Shown: positions 23,138 through 32,201, counted from the stretch's first letter. The stretch is DNA of 64,000 nt from Enterovibrio sp045679545 (GCF_045679545.1 NZ_CP166194.1:62001-126000), one strand, 5' to 3'. Made by a program: numbers and translations. The notes: generated by a model from the letters alone, not told the origin.

Positions 23138-25933
23138 ATGGCGACGACTTCTGATAGTCCGTTGATTCTGGTCGACGGCTCCTCTTATCTTTACCGTGCG
23201 TATCACGCATCCCCCAACCTGACTAATGCCAACGGCGAGCCAACAGGGGCGATTTATGGCGTGGTTAACATGCTGCGCAGTCTGGTTAAACAGTATCCGA
23301 CCTCCAATGTGGCGGTGATTTTCGACGCAAAAGGTAAAACCTTTCGTGACGACATGTATGCCGAATATAAAGCGCATCGACCGCCAATGCCGGATGATCT
23401 TCGCGGTCAGATAGCACCGCTGCACGAGATCATTGAAGCCATGGGCTTCCCGATGCTGGTGATTGAAGGTGTCGAAGCGGATGACGTGATTGGTACCTTG
23501 GCCGTACAGGGCTCAAAAGCGGGTATGCCGATTCTGATCAGCACCGGCGATAAAGATATGGCGCAGCTGGTGGATGAGAATGTCACTCTTATCAACACCA
23601 TGACCAATGTCATCATGACCCCGCAAGGCGTGCATGATAAATACGGCTTTGGCCCCGAATACATCATCGACTATTTGGCGCTGATGGGCGATAAGGTCGA
23701 TAACATTCCGGGCGTCCCTGGTGTGGGTGATAAAACCGCGACGGCATTGATCGCGGGTATTGGCGGGTTAGAAGAGCTATACGCGAACCTTGATAAAATT
23801 GCCGACCTTGGATTCCGTGGTTCGAAAACCATGGCGAAGAAGCTCGAAGACAATAAAGACTCTGCATTCCTTTCTTATCAACTTGCCACCATCAAGCTAG
23901 ATTGTGATTTGCCATTCAAGCCAGAAGAGCTGACCAATCGTGCGCCGGAAAATGACAAATTGGTTGAGCTATTTACTGAACTCAATTTCAAACGTTGGTT
24001 AGCTGAAGCGAAAAACGGCAGTGCAGGCATGGATGCGGTTGCTGAACGTGCAGTTTCTTCGGGTTCACCATCCGTCTCTAGCAAGAAAGAAGATGTTGGC
24101 TTTTCAGCGGCAAGCATTGATCGCAGCAAGTACGAAACCATTTTGACCGAAGAAGCGTTTCGCGTTTGGATGGAAAAACTGCGCAAAGCCGATGTGGTGG
24201 CGTTTGATACCGAAACCGACAGCCTTGATTACATGGAAGCCAATCTGGTTGGCCTCTCTTTTGCCGTTGCAGAAGGTGAAGCGGCTTACTTGCCTGTTGC
24301 GCACGACTATCTCGATGCGCCTAAGCAGCTAGACCGCGACTGGGTACTGGCGGAAATGAAAACGTGGCTGGAAGATGCTGGCGCACTTAAGGTCGGTCAA
24401 AACCTAAAATATGATTCGAGCGTATTGGCCCGTTATAACATTGCCATGAAAGGCATTGCGTACGACACCATGCTTGAATCTTACGTGTTCAATAGTGTGG
24501 CTGGCCGTCATGACATGGACAGCTTAGCACTGCGCTATCTGCAGCATGCATGCATAAGTTTTGAAGAGATTGCGGGGAAAGGTAAGAAACAACTGACTTT
24601 TAACCAAATCGATATGGAACAAGCTGCACCGTATGCCGCAGAAGATGCCGATGTGACTTTGCGCCTACATAATGTGTTGATGGCGCATTTGCTGCAAGAC
24701 GAGAAGCTTAAAGTTATCTTTGAGCAATACGAAATGCCACTTGTTCCAGTGCTCTCGCGCATGGAGCGTCATGGCGTGTTGATTAATGCCGACATGCTTG
24801 CCGCGCAATCAAAAGAGATTGCCATCCGTCTTGATGAATTGGAAAAGCAGGCGTTTGAGTTGGCGGGAGAAGAGTTCAACTTAAGCTCTCCGAAGCAGCT
24901 TCAGGTGATCTTGTTTGAAAAGATGGGGCTACCCGTTGTTAAGAAAACTCCATCAGGCACACCATCAACCAATGAAGAAGTGTTGCAAGAGTTGGCACTG
25001 GATTACCCACTGCCTAAATGTATTCTTGAATACCGTGGTCTTGCTAAGCTGAAGTCGACTTATACCGACAAATTGCCAAAGATGGTGAAGCCGCAAACTA
25101 AACGAGTGCATACGTCTTATCACCAAGCGGTGACAGCGACGGGTCGTTTGTCATCAACCGATCCAAATCTTCAGAATATTCCTATTCGAAATGAAGAAGG
25201 TCGTCGTATTCGTCAGGCGTTTATTGCCCCTGAAGGCAAAGCGATCTTGGCGGTCGACTACTCGCAAATTGAACTTCGCATCATGGCGCACTTATCGGGT
25301 GATGAAGCCTTGATTGATGCTTTCCGCCACGGCAAAGATATTCACAGCGCCACGGCGGCAGAAGTGATGGGGATCGACATCAGTGACGTCACGTCTGAAA
25401 TGCGACGACGCGCCAAAGCGATTAACTTTGGTTTGATCTATGGCATGAGCGCATTTGGCTTGGCCAAACAATTGGGTATCCCTCGTGGTGAGGCTCAACA
25501 ATACATGGATCGCTACTTCGAGCGTTATCCCGGTGTTCGTCAGTACATGGAGGCGACGCGTCTGCAGGCCGCAGAACAAGGCTATGTGGAAACGATCTTT
25601 GGTCGTCGACTGCACCTACCGGAAATCAATTCTAGTAATGGTATGCGCCGCAAAGGTGCTGAACGCGCCGCGATCAATGCGCCAATGCAAGGTACTGCAG
25701 CTGATATCATTAAACGAGCAATGATTTTGGTCGACAGTTGGATCGGGCAACAGCCAGAAGGGCGCGTGGCCTTGATCATGCAAGTACATGATGAATTGGT
25801 GTTGGAAGTGGATATCGCACACCTTTCTGATGTTGAGCAACAGGTTTGTAAGTTGATGGAATCTGCCGCTTTGCTAGAAGTTCCTTTGGTTGCTGACTCT
25901 GGAACCGGCGAAAACTGGGATCAAGCCCACTGA
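23138..25933 (+). CDS. polA: DNA polymerase I
   Basis: Pol I fills gaps and removes RNA primers in replication and repair. The 931-residue protein contains the 5' nuclease domain (residues ~1-290; IFDAKGKTFR, TGDKDMAQLV, GVPGVGDKTA), a 3'-5' exonuclease domain with AFDTETDSLD near 355, and the polymerase domain with motif A AVDYSQIELRIMAH, motif B RRRAKAINFGLIYG and motif C MQVHDELVLEV. All catalytic acids are present, including both proofreading residues. E. coli PolA has 928 residues. The downstream Spot 42 gene repeats the enterobacterial order. Confidence 0.98.
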   Translation: MATTSDSPLILVDGSSYLYRAYHASPNLTNANGEPTGAIYGVVNMLRSLVKQYPTSNVAVIFDAKGKTFRDDMYAEYKAHRPPMPDDLRGQIAPLHEIIEAMGFPMLVIEGVEADDVIGTLAVQGSKAGMPILISTGDKDMAQLVDENVTLINTMTNVIMTPQGVHDKYGFGPEYIIDYLALMGDKVDNIPGVPGVGDKTATALIAGIGGLEELYANLDKIADLGFRGSKTMAKKLEDNKDSAFLSYQLATIKLDCDLPFKPEELTNRAPENDKLVELFTELNFKRWLAEAKNGSAGMDAVAERAVSSGSPSVSSKKEDVGFSAASIDRSKYETILTEEAFRVWMEKLRKADVVAFDTETDSLDYMEANLVGLSFAVAEGEAAYLPVAHDYLDAPKQLDRDWVLAEMKTWLEDAGALKVGQNLKYDSSVLARYNIAMKGIAYDTMLESYVFNSVAGRHDMDSLALRYLQHACISFEEIAGKGKKQLTFNQIDMEQAAPYAAEDADVTLRLHNVLMAHLLQDEKLKVIFEQYEMPLVPVLSRMERHGVLINADMLAAQSKEIAIRLDELEKQAFELAGEEFNLSSPKQLQVILFEKMGLPVVKKTPSGTPSTNEEVLQELALDYPLPKCILEYRGLAKLKSTYTDKLPKMVKPQTKRVHTSYHQAVTATGRLSSTDPNLQNIPIRNEEGRRIRQAFIAPEGKAILAVDYSQIELRIMAHLSGDEALIDAFRHGKDIHSATAAEVMGIDISDVTSEMRRRAKAINFGLIYGMSAFGLAKQLGIPRGEAQQYMDRYFERYPGVRQYMEATRLQAAEQGYVETIFGRRLHLPEINSSNGMRRKGAERAAINAPMQGTAADIIKRAMILVDSWIGQQPEGRVALIMQVHDELVLEVDIAHLSDVEQQVCKLMESAALLEVPLVADSGTGENWDQAH

Positions 25934-25986
25934 TTTACTGACCATGTGGTCGGCCTAGATCACATAACCACTTAAATTTCATAGCG

Positions 25987-26014
25987 AAAAAAGCCCGCTT
26001 TTGCGGGCTTTTTT
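25987..26014 (+). terminator. Terminator of polA
   Basis: AAAAAAGCCCGC, loop TTTT, GCGGGCTTTTTT lies about 55 bases after the polA stop. Confidence 0.93.
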
Positions 26015-26125
26015 ATTGATAAAATGAAACATTTTGAATACAAAAGGTGCTTATTTTTGCGATTTGATGAAAAAAAACTACGTAAAGGGTTTTCTTAATC
26101 GGCCAATTGATATACATTTAACCAC

Positions 26126-26233
26126 GTAGGGTACAGAGGTAAGATGTTCTATCTTTCAGACCTTTTGTTTCACGTTATTGGATTTGGCTGATTCAGCAGC
26201 CCCGGTTGATGTATGTCGACCGGGGCATTTTTT
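26126..26233 (+). ncRNA. spf: Spot 42 small RNA
   Basis: The 108-base sequence begins GTAGGGTACAGAGGTAAGAT and continues nearly identically to E. coli Spot 42 through the segment CTATCTTTCAGACCTTTT, ending in a CCCCGGT/ACCGGGG hairpin plus T run. Spot 42 is a Hfq-dependent RNA repressed by CRP-cAMP; it downregulates genes of secondary carbon use. A -10 element TATACA at 26111-26116 puts the start at the G of 26126. The place downstream of polA matches enterobacteria and vibrios. Confidence 0.96.
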
Positions 26234-26388
26234 ATGGCGTTAAATATAGATTCCCCCCAACTTCCCCTCCTGAATTAATTTCCTTGTAAAGTAATGAATT
26301 AAATAGATTTTTCTTTTGTTTTTCTAAATCATCATTCTTTTTTAGAGCAATTACTTTAATTCTATTTGCTCGACGCTATAATGATCAC

Positions 26389-26493
26389 TGCTTCTTGTTC
26401 TTGATGTGGCAAGGGTAGTCTGTAGAACGCTTTTAGACAGATAGCTCTCACGTTATTTATGGCCGGTCTGAGCTTTCAGATCGGCGTTTTTTT
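26389..26493 (+). ncRNA. Candidate small RNA downstream of spf, with limited resemblance to Spot 42
   Basis: A consensus -10 TATAAT (26377-26382) and a strong terminator, GCCGGTCTGA/TCAGATCGGC followed by T7, bracket about 105 bases with no open reading frame. The segment shares AGGGTA (26412-26417) and a TCACGTTATT ten-mer (26448-26457) with Spot 42, in the same order and with similar spacing (30 against 36 bases), and ends in a similar hairpin. It also contains GTCTGT/ACAGAT-type internal pairing. Vibrionaceae are known to encode an extra sRNA (VSsrna24) downstream of spf, and this may be it or a diverged spf duplicate. The -35 is weak. Confidence 0.6.
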
Positions 26494-26756
26494 ATCCATA
26501 AAAAATGTAATTAAATTCCAGAATGAAAAGCGAAATAAAATGTGGGCGTTTAGTGATGTTTTTTGAAGAAAAATAAGTTAATTTTCAGAAGTGCATGTTT
26601 TTTAAAATCAGCGTATTACGAAGACTATTGCGTTATCTGTCTGTAAATAAAGGCGAAAATGTGCAGTGTGTCGGCAGGGTAACTTGCGGAAATGACGATC
26701 ATAGATGACACTCAACTCATAACGAATAAGAAAAAACCTCCTATTTCTCTCCCGTT

Positions 26757-26783
26757 ACCCCACCGTCAGGTGGGGTTTTATTT
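26757..26783 (+). terminator. Orphan plus-strand terminator, marking a possible third small RNA
   Basis: ACCCCACC, loop GTCA, GGTGGGGT is followed by TTTATTTG on the plus strand only. No plus-strand gene precedes it after the small-RNA candidate ending at 26493. A C/T-rich stretch, CCTCCTATTTCTCTCCCG, lies just ahead, the sort of sequence that pairs with Shine-Dalgarno regions. I could not find a convincing promoter between 26500 and 26750. Confidence 0.6.
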
Positions 26784-26824
26784 GTCTGAAATTCAACAAA
26801 GCCTATGGTTTGCCATAGAGATGG

Positions 26825-27511
26825 TTACTGGTTAGACGTTGAGTCGTCTGAACTAGCGGCTTCGTTTTCTTCCGCGTCGATAGTTGTCTGTGCATCTGTT
26901 GTTTCAAACACAGGGAAATACCAGCTATCTAGCTTTTTGCGAAGCTTATCGACACCAATGCCTTTTAATGAGGAATAAAGCTCGACTTCCACATTACCGC
27001 CAAAGTCTACGGCGGCTTCTCTTACCTTGGTTAATTCCGCTTTGCGCGCGCCACTTTTTAATTTGTCGCACTTCGTGAGTAACGCCAAAACAGGGAGGTT
27101 ACAGTCAACTGCCCAAAAGATGAGTTGCTGATCAAGATCTCTCAGTGGATGACGAATATCCATTAACACGACCAACCCTTTCAATTGCTCGCGTTTTTGC
27201 AAATATTCAGCCAGCGATTTTTGCCATTTTTTCTTCATTTCCAGCGGAACTTGCGCGAAGCCATAGCCCGGCAAGTCGACAATGTGACATCCCTCATCCA
27301 CTTTAAATAAGTTGATTAATTGTGTGCGACCCGGCGTTTTACTCACTTTAACCAAGCCTTTTTGATCACAAAGTCGATTAATTGAGCTAGATTTACCAGC
27401 ATTAGAGCGTCCCGCGAACGCGACCTCTATACCAGTATCCGGTGGCAAGTGCCTGATATCTGGGGCACTGGTAATAAAGTGTGTGTTGCGATAGTTGAGT
27501 GAAGGATTCAC
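26825..27511 (-). CDS. engB: Ribosome biogenesis GTPase EngB (YsxC/YihA)
   Basis: EngB is an essential GTPase of large-subunit assembly. The 228-residue protein shows G1 GRSNAGKSSSIN (near residue 33), G3 DLPGYGFAQV and G4 TKCDKL. An acidic Asp/Glu/Ser/Thr-rich C-terminal tail of about 25 residues extends beyond the GTPase fold, as in other vibrios. It faces polA across 890 bases that hold Spot 42 and other RNA signals. Confidence 0.96.
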   Translation of the reverse strand: MNPSLNYRNTHFITSAPDIRHLPPDTGIEVAFAGRSNAGKSSSINRLCDQKGLVKVSKTPGRTQLINLFKVDEGCHIVDLPGYGFAQVPLEMKKKWQKSLAEYLQKREQLKGLVVLMDIRHPLRDLDQQLIFWAVDCNLPVLALLTKCDKLKSGARKAELTKVREAAVDFGGNVEVELYSSLKGIGVDKLRKKLDSWYFPVFETTDAQTTIDAEENEAASSDDSTSNQ

Positions 27512-27660
27512 TGTTAACTCCGTCTCGACTTTATGTAGTCGACTGATTACTTTTATGTGAAATTGTGTAAAATGACCGTGCTCGGTTTTTGCTCGATGAT
27601 TGTATCATGATGGCGTGGGCATCGTGGTATTGGAAGCTTGATAATTATAAATGGAATGTC

Positions 27661-28278
27661 ATGAAGAAATTAGCGCTACTACTCACTTTAATTGCGAGTT
27701 TTACCGCCTATGCACAGGGTGATGCAGAAGCAGGTAAAGCAAAATCAACTACTTGTGCTGCGTGTCACGGTCCTGACGGTAATAGTCTTATCCCAGCAAA
27801 CCCCGTGCTAGCAGGCCAACACGAAAAATACTTATTGAAGCAGCTTAAAGAATTTAAGCTCGGTATGACGTCAGGTGGCGAACAAGGCCGTTATAACGCA
27901 GTGATGGCAGGTATGGTAGCAGCGTTGTCTGAACAAGACATGGCAGATTTGGCCGCTTACTATGCGTCGCAGACCGCTAAGCCAGGTGCAACGCCCGAGT
28001 CTTCAATTGATCTTGGTGAGCAGATTTATCTTGCTGGTGATGCAGAACGAGGCATTGCGGCATGTATTGCGTGTCACGGCCCTCGTGGTAACGGTACATC
28101 ACTGTCAGGCTTCCCTAAAATTTCTGGTCAGCATGCTGATTATGTGAAAGCGCAGTTAATGGCTTTCCGTGATGGTACGCGAAACAACGACCTGAATGGC
28201 ATGATGCGTATTGTCGCGACTAAACTGTCTGACAAAGAAATCGATGCTATTTCGCAATATGTCGGCGGATTACACTAG
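27661..28278 (+). CDS. Dihaem cytochrome c4
   Basis: This periplasmic 205-residue protein has a signal peptide (MKKLALLLTLIASFTAYAQG) and two tandem cytochrome c domains, each with one haem site: CAACH near residue 34 and CIACH near 137. The methionine axial ligands are likely in the GRYNAVMAGM and DLNGMMRIVA segments. Cytochrome c4 carries electrons to terminal oxidases such as cbb3. ATG 27661 gives a proper signal peptide; the open frame begins 24 codons earlier. It diverges from engB, as in other vibrios. Confidence 0.94.
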   Translation: MKKLALLLTLIASFTAYAQGDAEAGKAKSTTCAACHGPDGNSLIPANPVLAGQHEKYLLKQLKEFKLGMTSGGEQGRYNAVMAGMVAALSEQDMADLAAYYASQTAKPGATPESSIDLGEQIYLAGDAERGIAACIACHGPRGNGTSLSGFPKISGQHADYVKAQLMAFRDGTRNNDLNGMMRIVATKLSDKEIDAISQYVGGLH

Positions 28279-28308
28279 TCTTCCCAGGGATAACCCGTTA
28301 CATGTTTG

Positions 28309-28334
28309 AAAAGGCAGCGGAAGCTGCCTTTTTT
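28309..28334 (+). terminator. Terminator of the cytochrome c4 gene
   Basis: AAGGCAGC, loop GGAA, GCTGCCTT followed by TTTT, about 30 bases after the stop codon. Confidence 0.92.
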
Positions 28335-28509
28335 GCATCTTCCTTTTGGTCGCTGAATCTATCTATCAGATAAAACGCTGGCTACTGCTCTTTGCGAACA
28401 CTTAGGCATCAATGCTCTCCCTTTCTTTTTTCTCGTGACTTTGTAGGTGATCGCCCATGTTTACGTTGGTGATTCTCCCTATAACTTGCCTGTTTTTATT
28501 TTTTCGTCC

Positions 28510-28526
28510 TATCTTTCAGTAAGATA
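28510..28526. promoter_or_regulatory. Inverted repeat upstream of csrB
   Basis: TATCTT-TCAGT-AAGATA lies about 80 bases upstream of the predicted csrB start. It could be an activator site, but it does not match the GacA/UvrY consensus TGTAAG-N6-CTTACA well. The rest of 28335-28606 shows no gene. Confidence 0.3.
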
Positions 28527-28606
28527 ATTTGATTGCTGATACAAGACATGTTTGAAATGTGAGTCGACGCCTATTTTGTACATGGTATTGGCGTAAAATG
28601 ATTAAT

Positions 28607-28969
28607 GTCGATGAGGAAAGCGACTCGGGAAAGGACAGTCAGGAAGACTAGCGCAGGGCTGCGATAGGGATTCAAACGGAATTAGGCTTGGGAAAAGCCT
28701 TTGTCACTTGGATGTGTTACGTCAGGATGACCAACAGTGTGAAGGATTCACACGATAATGGACAACCACTAGGACGGTGGTCAGGACACCCGCTAGGATG
28801 GCGATGACAACAGGATGTTGTGAGTAATACTCAAATAAAAATCGGCAGGATGCCCTTAATTCAAACGGAAATTTGTTCACCGGGATGTGGAATTACTGTT
28901 AGGGATTAAAGCGGTACAATACGTTCATTAGAACGCTCTAGAGCGACAGGCTTAGCCTGTCGCTTTTTT
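28607..28969 (+). ncRNA. csrB: CsrB-type regulatory RNA (CsrA sponge)
   Basis: About 363 bases with no reading frame hold 20 GGA motifs, ten of them AGGA, many in short stem-loops such as CCACTAGGACGGTGG. This is the layout of CsrB/CsrC RNAs, which sequester the translational regulator CsrA. The 5' end GTCGATGAGGA resembles E. coli CsrB, and a TAAAAT at 28594-28599 sets the start at 28607. The RNA ends with AGCGACAGGC/GCCTGTCGCT plus T6 (28942-28969). Vibrios carry two to four such RNAs; I cannot tell which paralogue this is. VarA (GacA/UvrY) control is expected from family knowledge. Confidence 0.93.
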
Positions 28970-29022
28970 CTTATCCAGCTTTCTGTTACATTTCCGCCAT
29001 TCAATCTGGTGCAGAAACCATC

Positions 29023-29670
29023 ATGCCTTTAACTTGCCCGCTTTGTCAGTCGACTCATACTGCCGATTTTGAGCAGGATAAACGACGTCGATATTTCCGC
29101 TGCGATGCTTGTTCATTGGTGTTTGCTGATCCCGCTTGCCGATTATCACCGAAAGAAGAGAAAGCCCAGTATGATCTGCATGACAATGCGGTAGAAGATG
29201 AGGGATATCGCCGTTTCTTACTCCGTCTAGCCGACCCATTATTGGTAAAACTCGGGAGTGCGCCACTCGACGGATTAGACTTCGGGTGTGGCCCAGGGCC
29301 AGCTTTGGCGGCGATGCTGGAAGAGTCTGGGCATAGGATGGCCTTGTATGATCCTTATTTCGTGCCCGATCCTAGCGTACTGAATACAAGCTATGATTTT
29401 GTTACCTGTACCGAAGCGATTGAACACTTTTATATGCCTCACAAGGAATGGGGACAGTTACTGAGCCTGGTCAAGCCTGGAGGCTGGTTAGCAATCATGA
29501 CCAAGCTCGTTATTGATGCTGATGCATTTAAGTGTTGGCACTACAAAAATGACCCAACCCACGTGAGTTTTTTCAGTCGCGAAACGTTCTGCTTTCTAGC
29601 AGACCGTGATGGTCTTGACGTGGACTTTGTTGGTAACGACGTAATTTTACTGAGGAAGAAAAACCAATGA
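29023..29670 (+). CDS. Class I SAM-dependent methyltransferase with N-terminal zinc ribbon
   Basis: The 215-residue protein starts with a zinc-ribbon-like MPLTCPLCQSTHTADF...FRCDACSLVFADP (two CxxC pairs), followed by a Rossmann methyltransferase core: LDFGCGPGPALAAMLEE (SAM-binding motif I, near residue 85) and VTCTEAIEHFYMP. The substrate is unknown. It overlaps yihI by four bases, so it is probably cotranscribed with yihI and the DUF2489 gene. Confidence 0.88.
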   Translation: MPLTCPLCQSTHTADFEQDKRRRYFRCDACSLVFADPACRLSPKEEKAQYDLHDNAVEDEGYRRFLLRLADPLLVKLGSAPLDGLDFGCGPGPALAAMLEESGHRMALYDPYFVPDPSVLNTSYDFVTCTEAIEHFYMPHKEWGQLLSLVKPGGWLAIMTKLVIDADAFKCWHYKNDPTHVSFFSRETFCFLADRDGLDVDFVGNDVILLRKKNQ

Positions 29671-30215
29671 CCCGCAAGAAGAAAGCCCGTAAAGTCGGCT
29701 CTGAAGGTCCTGCGCAATATAGTGATCGCTCATTAAGTAAAAATGATATTGCCGCGTTGGCAGCCAAGCGCAAAAACAAGCGTAAAGGGTTGAAAGCCGG
29801 CTCTCGTCATTCAGACGCGACCGTTGAGAAGCAGCGTATTGCTCAACAACAACGCGATCCGCGCTTGGGAAGCAAAGCGGCTGTGCCATTGGTTGTGGAG
29901 CAAAAACCGCATCCTAAATCTGCCGCGGGCAAAAAAGTGCGTCGTGTTAGCGCAGAAAAAGAATTGGAAATGCTGGAAAATGATGCACAACTAAATGTGC
30001 TGATTGATCGTATTGAAAACGGTGAAAAGCTGGGTTCTGGTCTGCAAAGTTATGTCGACGAGAAACTCGATCGCATCGAAGTGCTGATGAATCAACTGGG
30101 TTTGCTTGAAGAAGACGACGAACCCGTTGAGACCGAAGCACCGAAAAAAGCGAAACGCCGCGGCGATGATGATTTGTTGGCGGAGTTTGAAAACTTCAAA
30201 TTTGATCAGGAGTAA
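29667..30215 (+). CDS. yihI: Der GTPase-activating protein YihI
   Basis: YihI stimulates the GTPase Der (EngA) during 50S ribosome assembly. The 182-residue, highly charged protein has the family start MTRKKKARKVGSEGPAQYSD, a Lys/Arg-rich N-terminal half and a C-terminal helical domain (LEMLENDAQLNVLIDRIENG; LDRIEVLMNQLGL). It overlaps the methyltransferase gene and abuts the DUF2489 gene without a gap. Confidence 0.93.
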   Translation: MTRKKKARKVGSEGPAQYSDRSLSKNDIAALAAKRKNKRKGLKAGSRHSDATVEKQRIAQQQRDPRLGSKAAVPLVVEQKPHPKSAAGKKVRRVSAEKELEMLENDAQLNVLIDRIENGEKLGSGLQSYVDEKLDRIEVLMNQLGLLEEDDEPVETEAPKKAKRRGDDDLLAEFENFKFDQE

Positions 30216-30713
30216 ATGTTGGATACTCTTCCTTTAGGTGTGTTGGCGCTAGGCGGTGCCATTATTCTGGGGTTAGCGATTTATGCGGGCTGGCTATTGG
30301 CGAAATTACGTCACCAGACCAAGATGCAAGCCGCGCAGATGGACGCAGCGATTAAGCAACGTAACCTCAAAATCATTGAAAGTGTGGATGTGATTGCCAT
30401 GGCAACGCTGCAAGAGCAGTGTGATTTGTCAGAAGCGGCTATCCGTCTTTATATGATCATGGATCACCTGCAAGGGGAGAAGCGTGTGGATTACCCTACA
30501 CGCTACCCAGCATTGTATGAATTGTATGACGTGGTCAAGGACATGCCGCGGGGCGACGCGCGTAAAGCGATCGAGAAGAAAGACCGCATGCGCGACAACA
30601 TGGTACGCATGAAAGCAGAAGCGCGTCTCCAACAAGCCATTCATATCGAACTGGAAGAAATTTTGGCGTTTACGGGAGCAAAAGTGACCCCGATTCGCAC
30701 ATTAGCGAGCTGA
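30216..30713 (+). CDS. DUF2489 membrane-anchored protein
   Basis: This 165-residue protein has one N-terminal transmembrane segment (VLALGGAIILGLAIYAGWLL) and a cytosolic helical part rich in charged residues (DAAIKQRNLKIIESVDVIAM; LYELYDVVKDMPRGDARKAI). DUF2489 proteins occur between yihI and hemN in vibrios; the role is unknown. The ATG directly follows the yihI stop codon. Confidence 0.88.
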   Translation: MLDTLPLGVLALGGAIILGLAIYAGWLLAKLRHQTKMQAAQMDAAIKQRNLKIIESVDVIAMATLQEQCDLSEAAIRLYMIMDHLQGEKRVDYPTRYPALYELYDVVKDMPRGDARKAIEKKDRMRDNMVRMKAEARLQQAIHIELEEILAFTGAKVTPIRTLAS

Positions 30714-30735
30714 TCGGTACGATCAAGCCAACAGT

Positions 30736-30803
30736 TTTCCCTTTGGCTAGAAGGGAAAGATTCATCCGCGACCGGAGAGTGTGTCAAAATACCGCTCTCC
30801 GGT
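30736..30803 (+). promoter_or_regulatory. Two hairpins between the DUF2489 gene and hemN
   Basis: TTTCCCTT/AAGGGAAA (30736-30758) and ACCGGAGAG/CTCTCCGGT (30771-30803, 15-base loop) lie in the 114-base gap. The second is followed by a loose T-rich stretch and may be the upstream operon's terminator, or form part of the hemN leader. No FNR site with correct spacing is seen. Confidence 0.4.
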
Positions 30804-30827
30804 TGTTCATTTTTGGCGGGAACACAA

Positions 30828-32201
30828 ATGTCTACGCAGCAAATCATTTGGGATCAGGCGCTTATTGAGAAGTATAACTACTCAGGGCCGCGCTATACCT
30901 CTTATCCGACCGCATTGGAGTTTCACGAAGTCTTCACGCCAGCAGAGTTTGATATGGCGTGTGCGCAGTATCCTGAGCGCAATTTGTCTTTGTACGTGCA
31001 TATTCCATTCTGCCATACCCTTTGTTACTACTGCGGTTGTAATAAAGTGATTACCCGCCATGCGCACAAAGCCGATGCCTATTTGGATGCGCTTGAGATA
31101 GAAATCCGTCAGCGTGCCTACTTACTGGGCGATCGCAATGTCACCCAGTTGCACTTGGGCGGCGGCACTCCTACCTTCCTGTCTAAGGCACAGATCAGTC
31201 GATTGATGTGCTTGTTGCGCCAAGAGTTTCGTTTGAGTGACGATGCGGAGATCAGCATCGAGGTGGACCCGCGAGAGATTGAACTCGACATGATGGATCA
31301 CCTGCGTGCTGAAGGTTTTAATCGCCTGAGTATCGGTGTGCAGGACTTTGATAAGACGGTTCAGAAAGCGGTAAACCGTGAACAGGACGAAGATTTTATC
31401 AAGGCCTTGGTTGTGCGTGCAAAATCACTGGGCTTTCGCTCTACCAATTTAGATCTGATTTACGGCTTGCCGCACCAAAACGGTGCGACGTTCGCTAAGA
31501 CGCTCAAACAAGTAGTAGAGATGAAGCCAGGTCGTTTGTCCGTGTTTAATTACGCGCACCTGCCTGCGTTGTTTGCAGCACAACGAAAAATCAAAGATGC
31601 CGACCTGCCTTCACCGCAAGAGCGCCTAGGTATGCTTGAGCAAACCATTAGCACCTTGACGGGGGCAGGCTACCAATTTATTGGTATGGATCATTTCGCA
31701 CTGCCTGGCGATGAGCTTGCCGTGGCGCAGCGCGAAGGGGTTTTGCATCGTAACTTCCAAGGCTATACCACGCAGGGAGATTGTGACTTGCTGGGGCTTG
31801 GAGTGTCTGCTATTTCAATGATCGGCGATTGCTACGCGCAGAACCAAAAAGAGCTGAAAAAGTATTACGCGCAAGTGGAAGATAAGCACCATGCGCTTTG
31901 GAAAGGCGTGATGCTCGATGCTGATGACTTGCTTCGTCGTGAAGTGATCAAATCACTGATCTGCAATTTCTCTCTGGATAAGAAAGCGATTGAGCGTGAC
32001 TACACACTGGTGTTTGATGAGCACTTTGCCGACGATTTGGCGTTGCTGAAATGCTTTATTGAAGATGATTTAGTGACGGTAGACGATAGCCATATTCAGG
32101 TCACGCTGAAAGGACGCTTACTGATCCGCAATATTTGTATGTGCTTTGACACCTACTTGCGTGATAGAGCCAGACAACAACAGTTTTCTCGCGTCATCTA
32201 A
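30828..32201 (+). CDS. hemN: Oxygen-independent coproporphyrinogen III dehydrogenase
   Basis: HemN is a radical SAM enzyme that decarboxylates two propionates of coproporphyrinogen III to make protoporphyrinogen IX under low oxygen. The cluster-binding signature CHTLCYYCGC (CX3CX2CXC) lies near residue 62, and LHLGGGTPTFLS follows. The N-terminal YNYSGPRYTSYPTALEF is typical of true HemN as opposed to HemW. At 457 residues it matches E. coli HemN. ATG 30828 was chosen over an upstream TTG because the family starts near this position and GCGGGAA precedes it. Confidence 0.97.
   Translation: MSTQQIIWDQALIEKYNYSGPRYTSYPTALEFHEVFTPAEFDMACAQYPERNLSLYVHIPFCHTLCYYCGCNKVITRHAHKADAYLDALEIEIRQRAYLLGDRNVTQLHLGGGTPTFLSKAQISRLMCLLRQEFRLSDDAEISIEVDPREIELDMMDHLRAEGFNRLSIGVQDFDKTVQKAVNREQDEDFIKALVVRAKSLGFRSTNLDLIYGLPHQNGATFAKTLKQVVEMKPGRLSVFNYAHLPALFAAQRKIKDADLPSPQERLGMLEQTISTLTGAGYQFIGMDHFALPGDELAVAQREGVLHRNFQGYTTQGDCDLLGLGVSAISMIGDCYAQNQKELKKYYAQVEDKHHALWKGVMLDADDLLRREVIKSLICNFSLDKKAIERDYTLVFDEHFADDLALLKCFIEDDLVTVDDSHIQVTLKGRLLIRNICMCFDTYLRDRARQQQFSRVI

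Noticed and set aside
30714..30735. TGATC/GATCA repeat before hemN as an FNR site
   Set aside because: The half-site spacing is 5 instead of the 4 bases of TTGAT-N4-ATCAA and the half-sites are imperfect.
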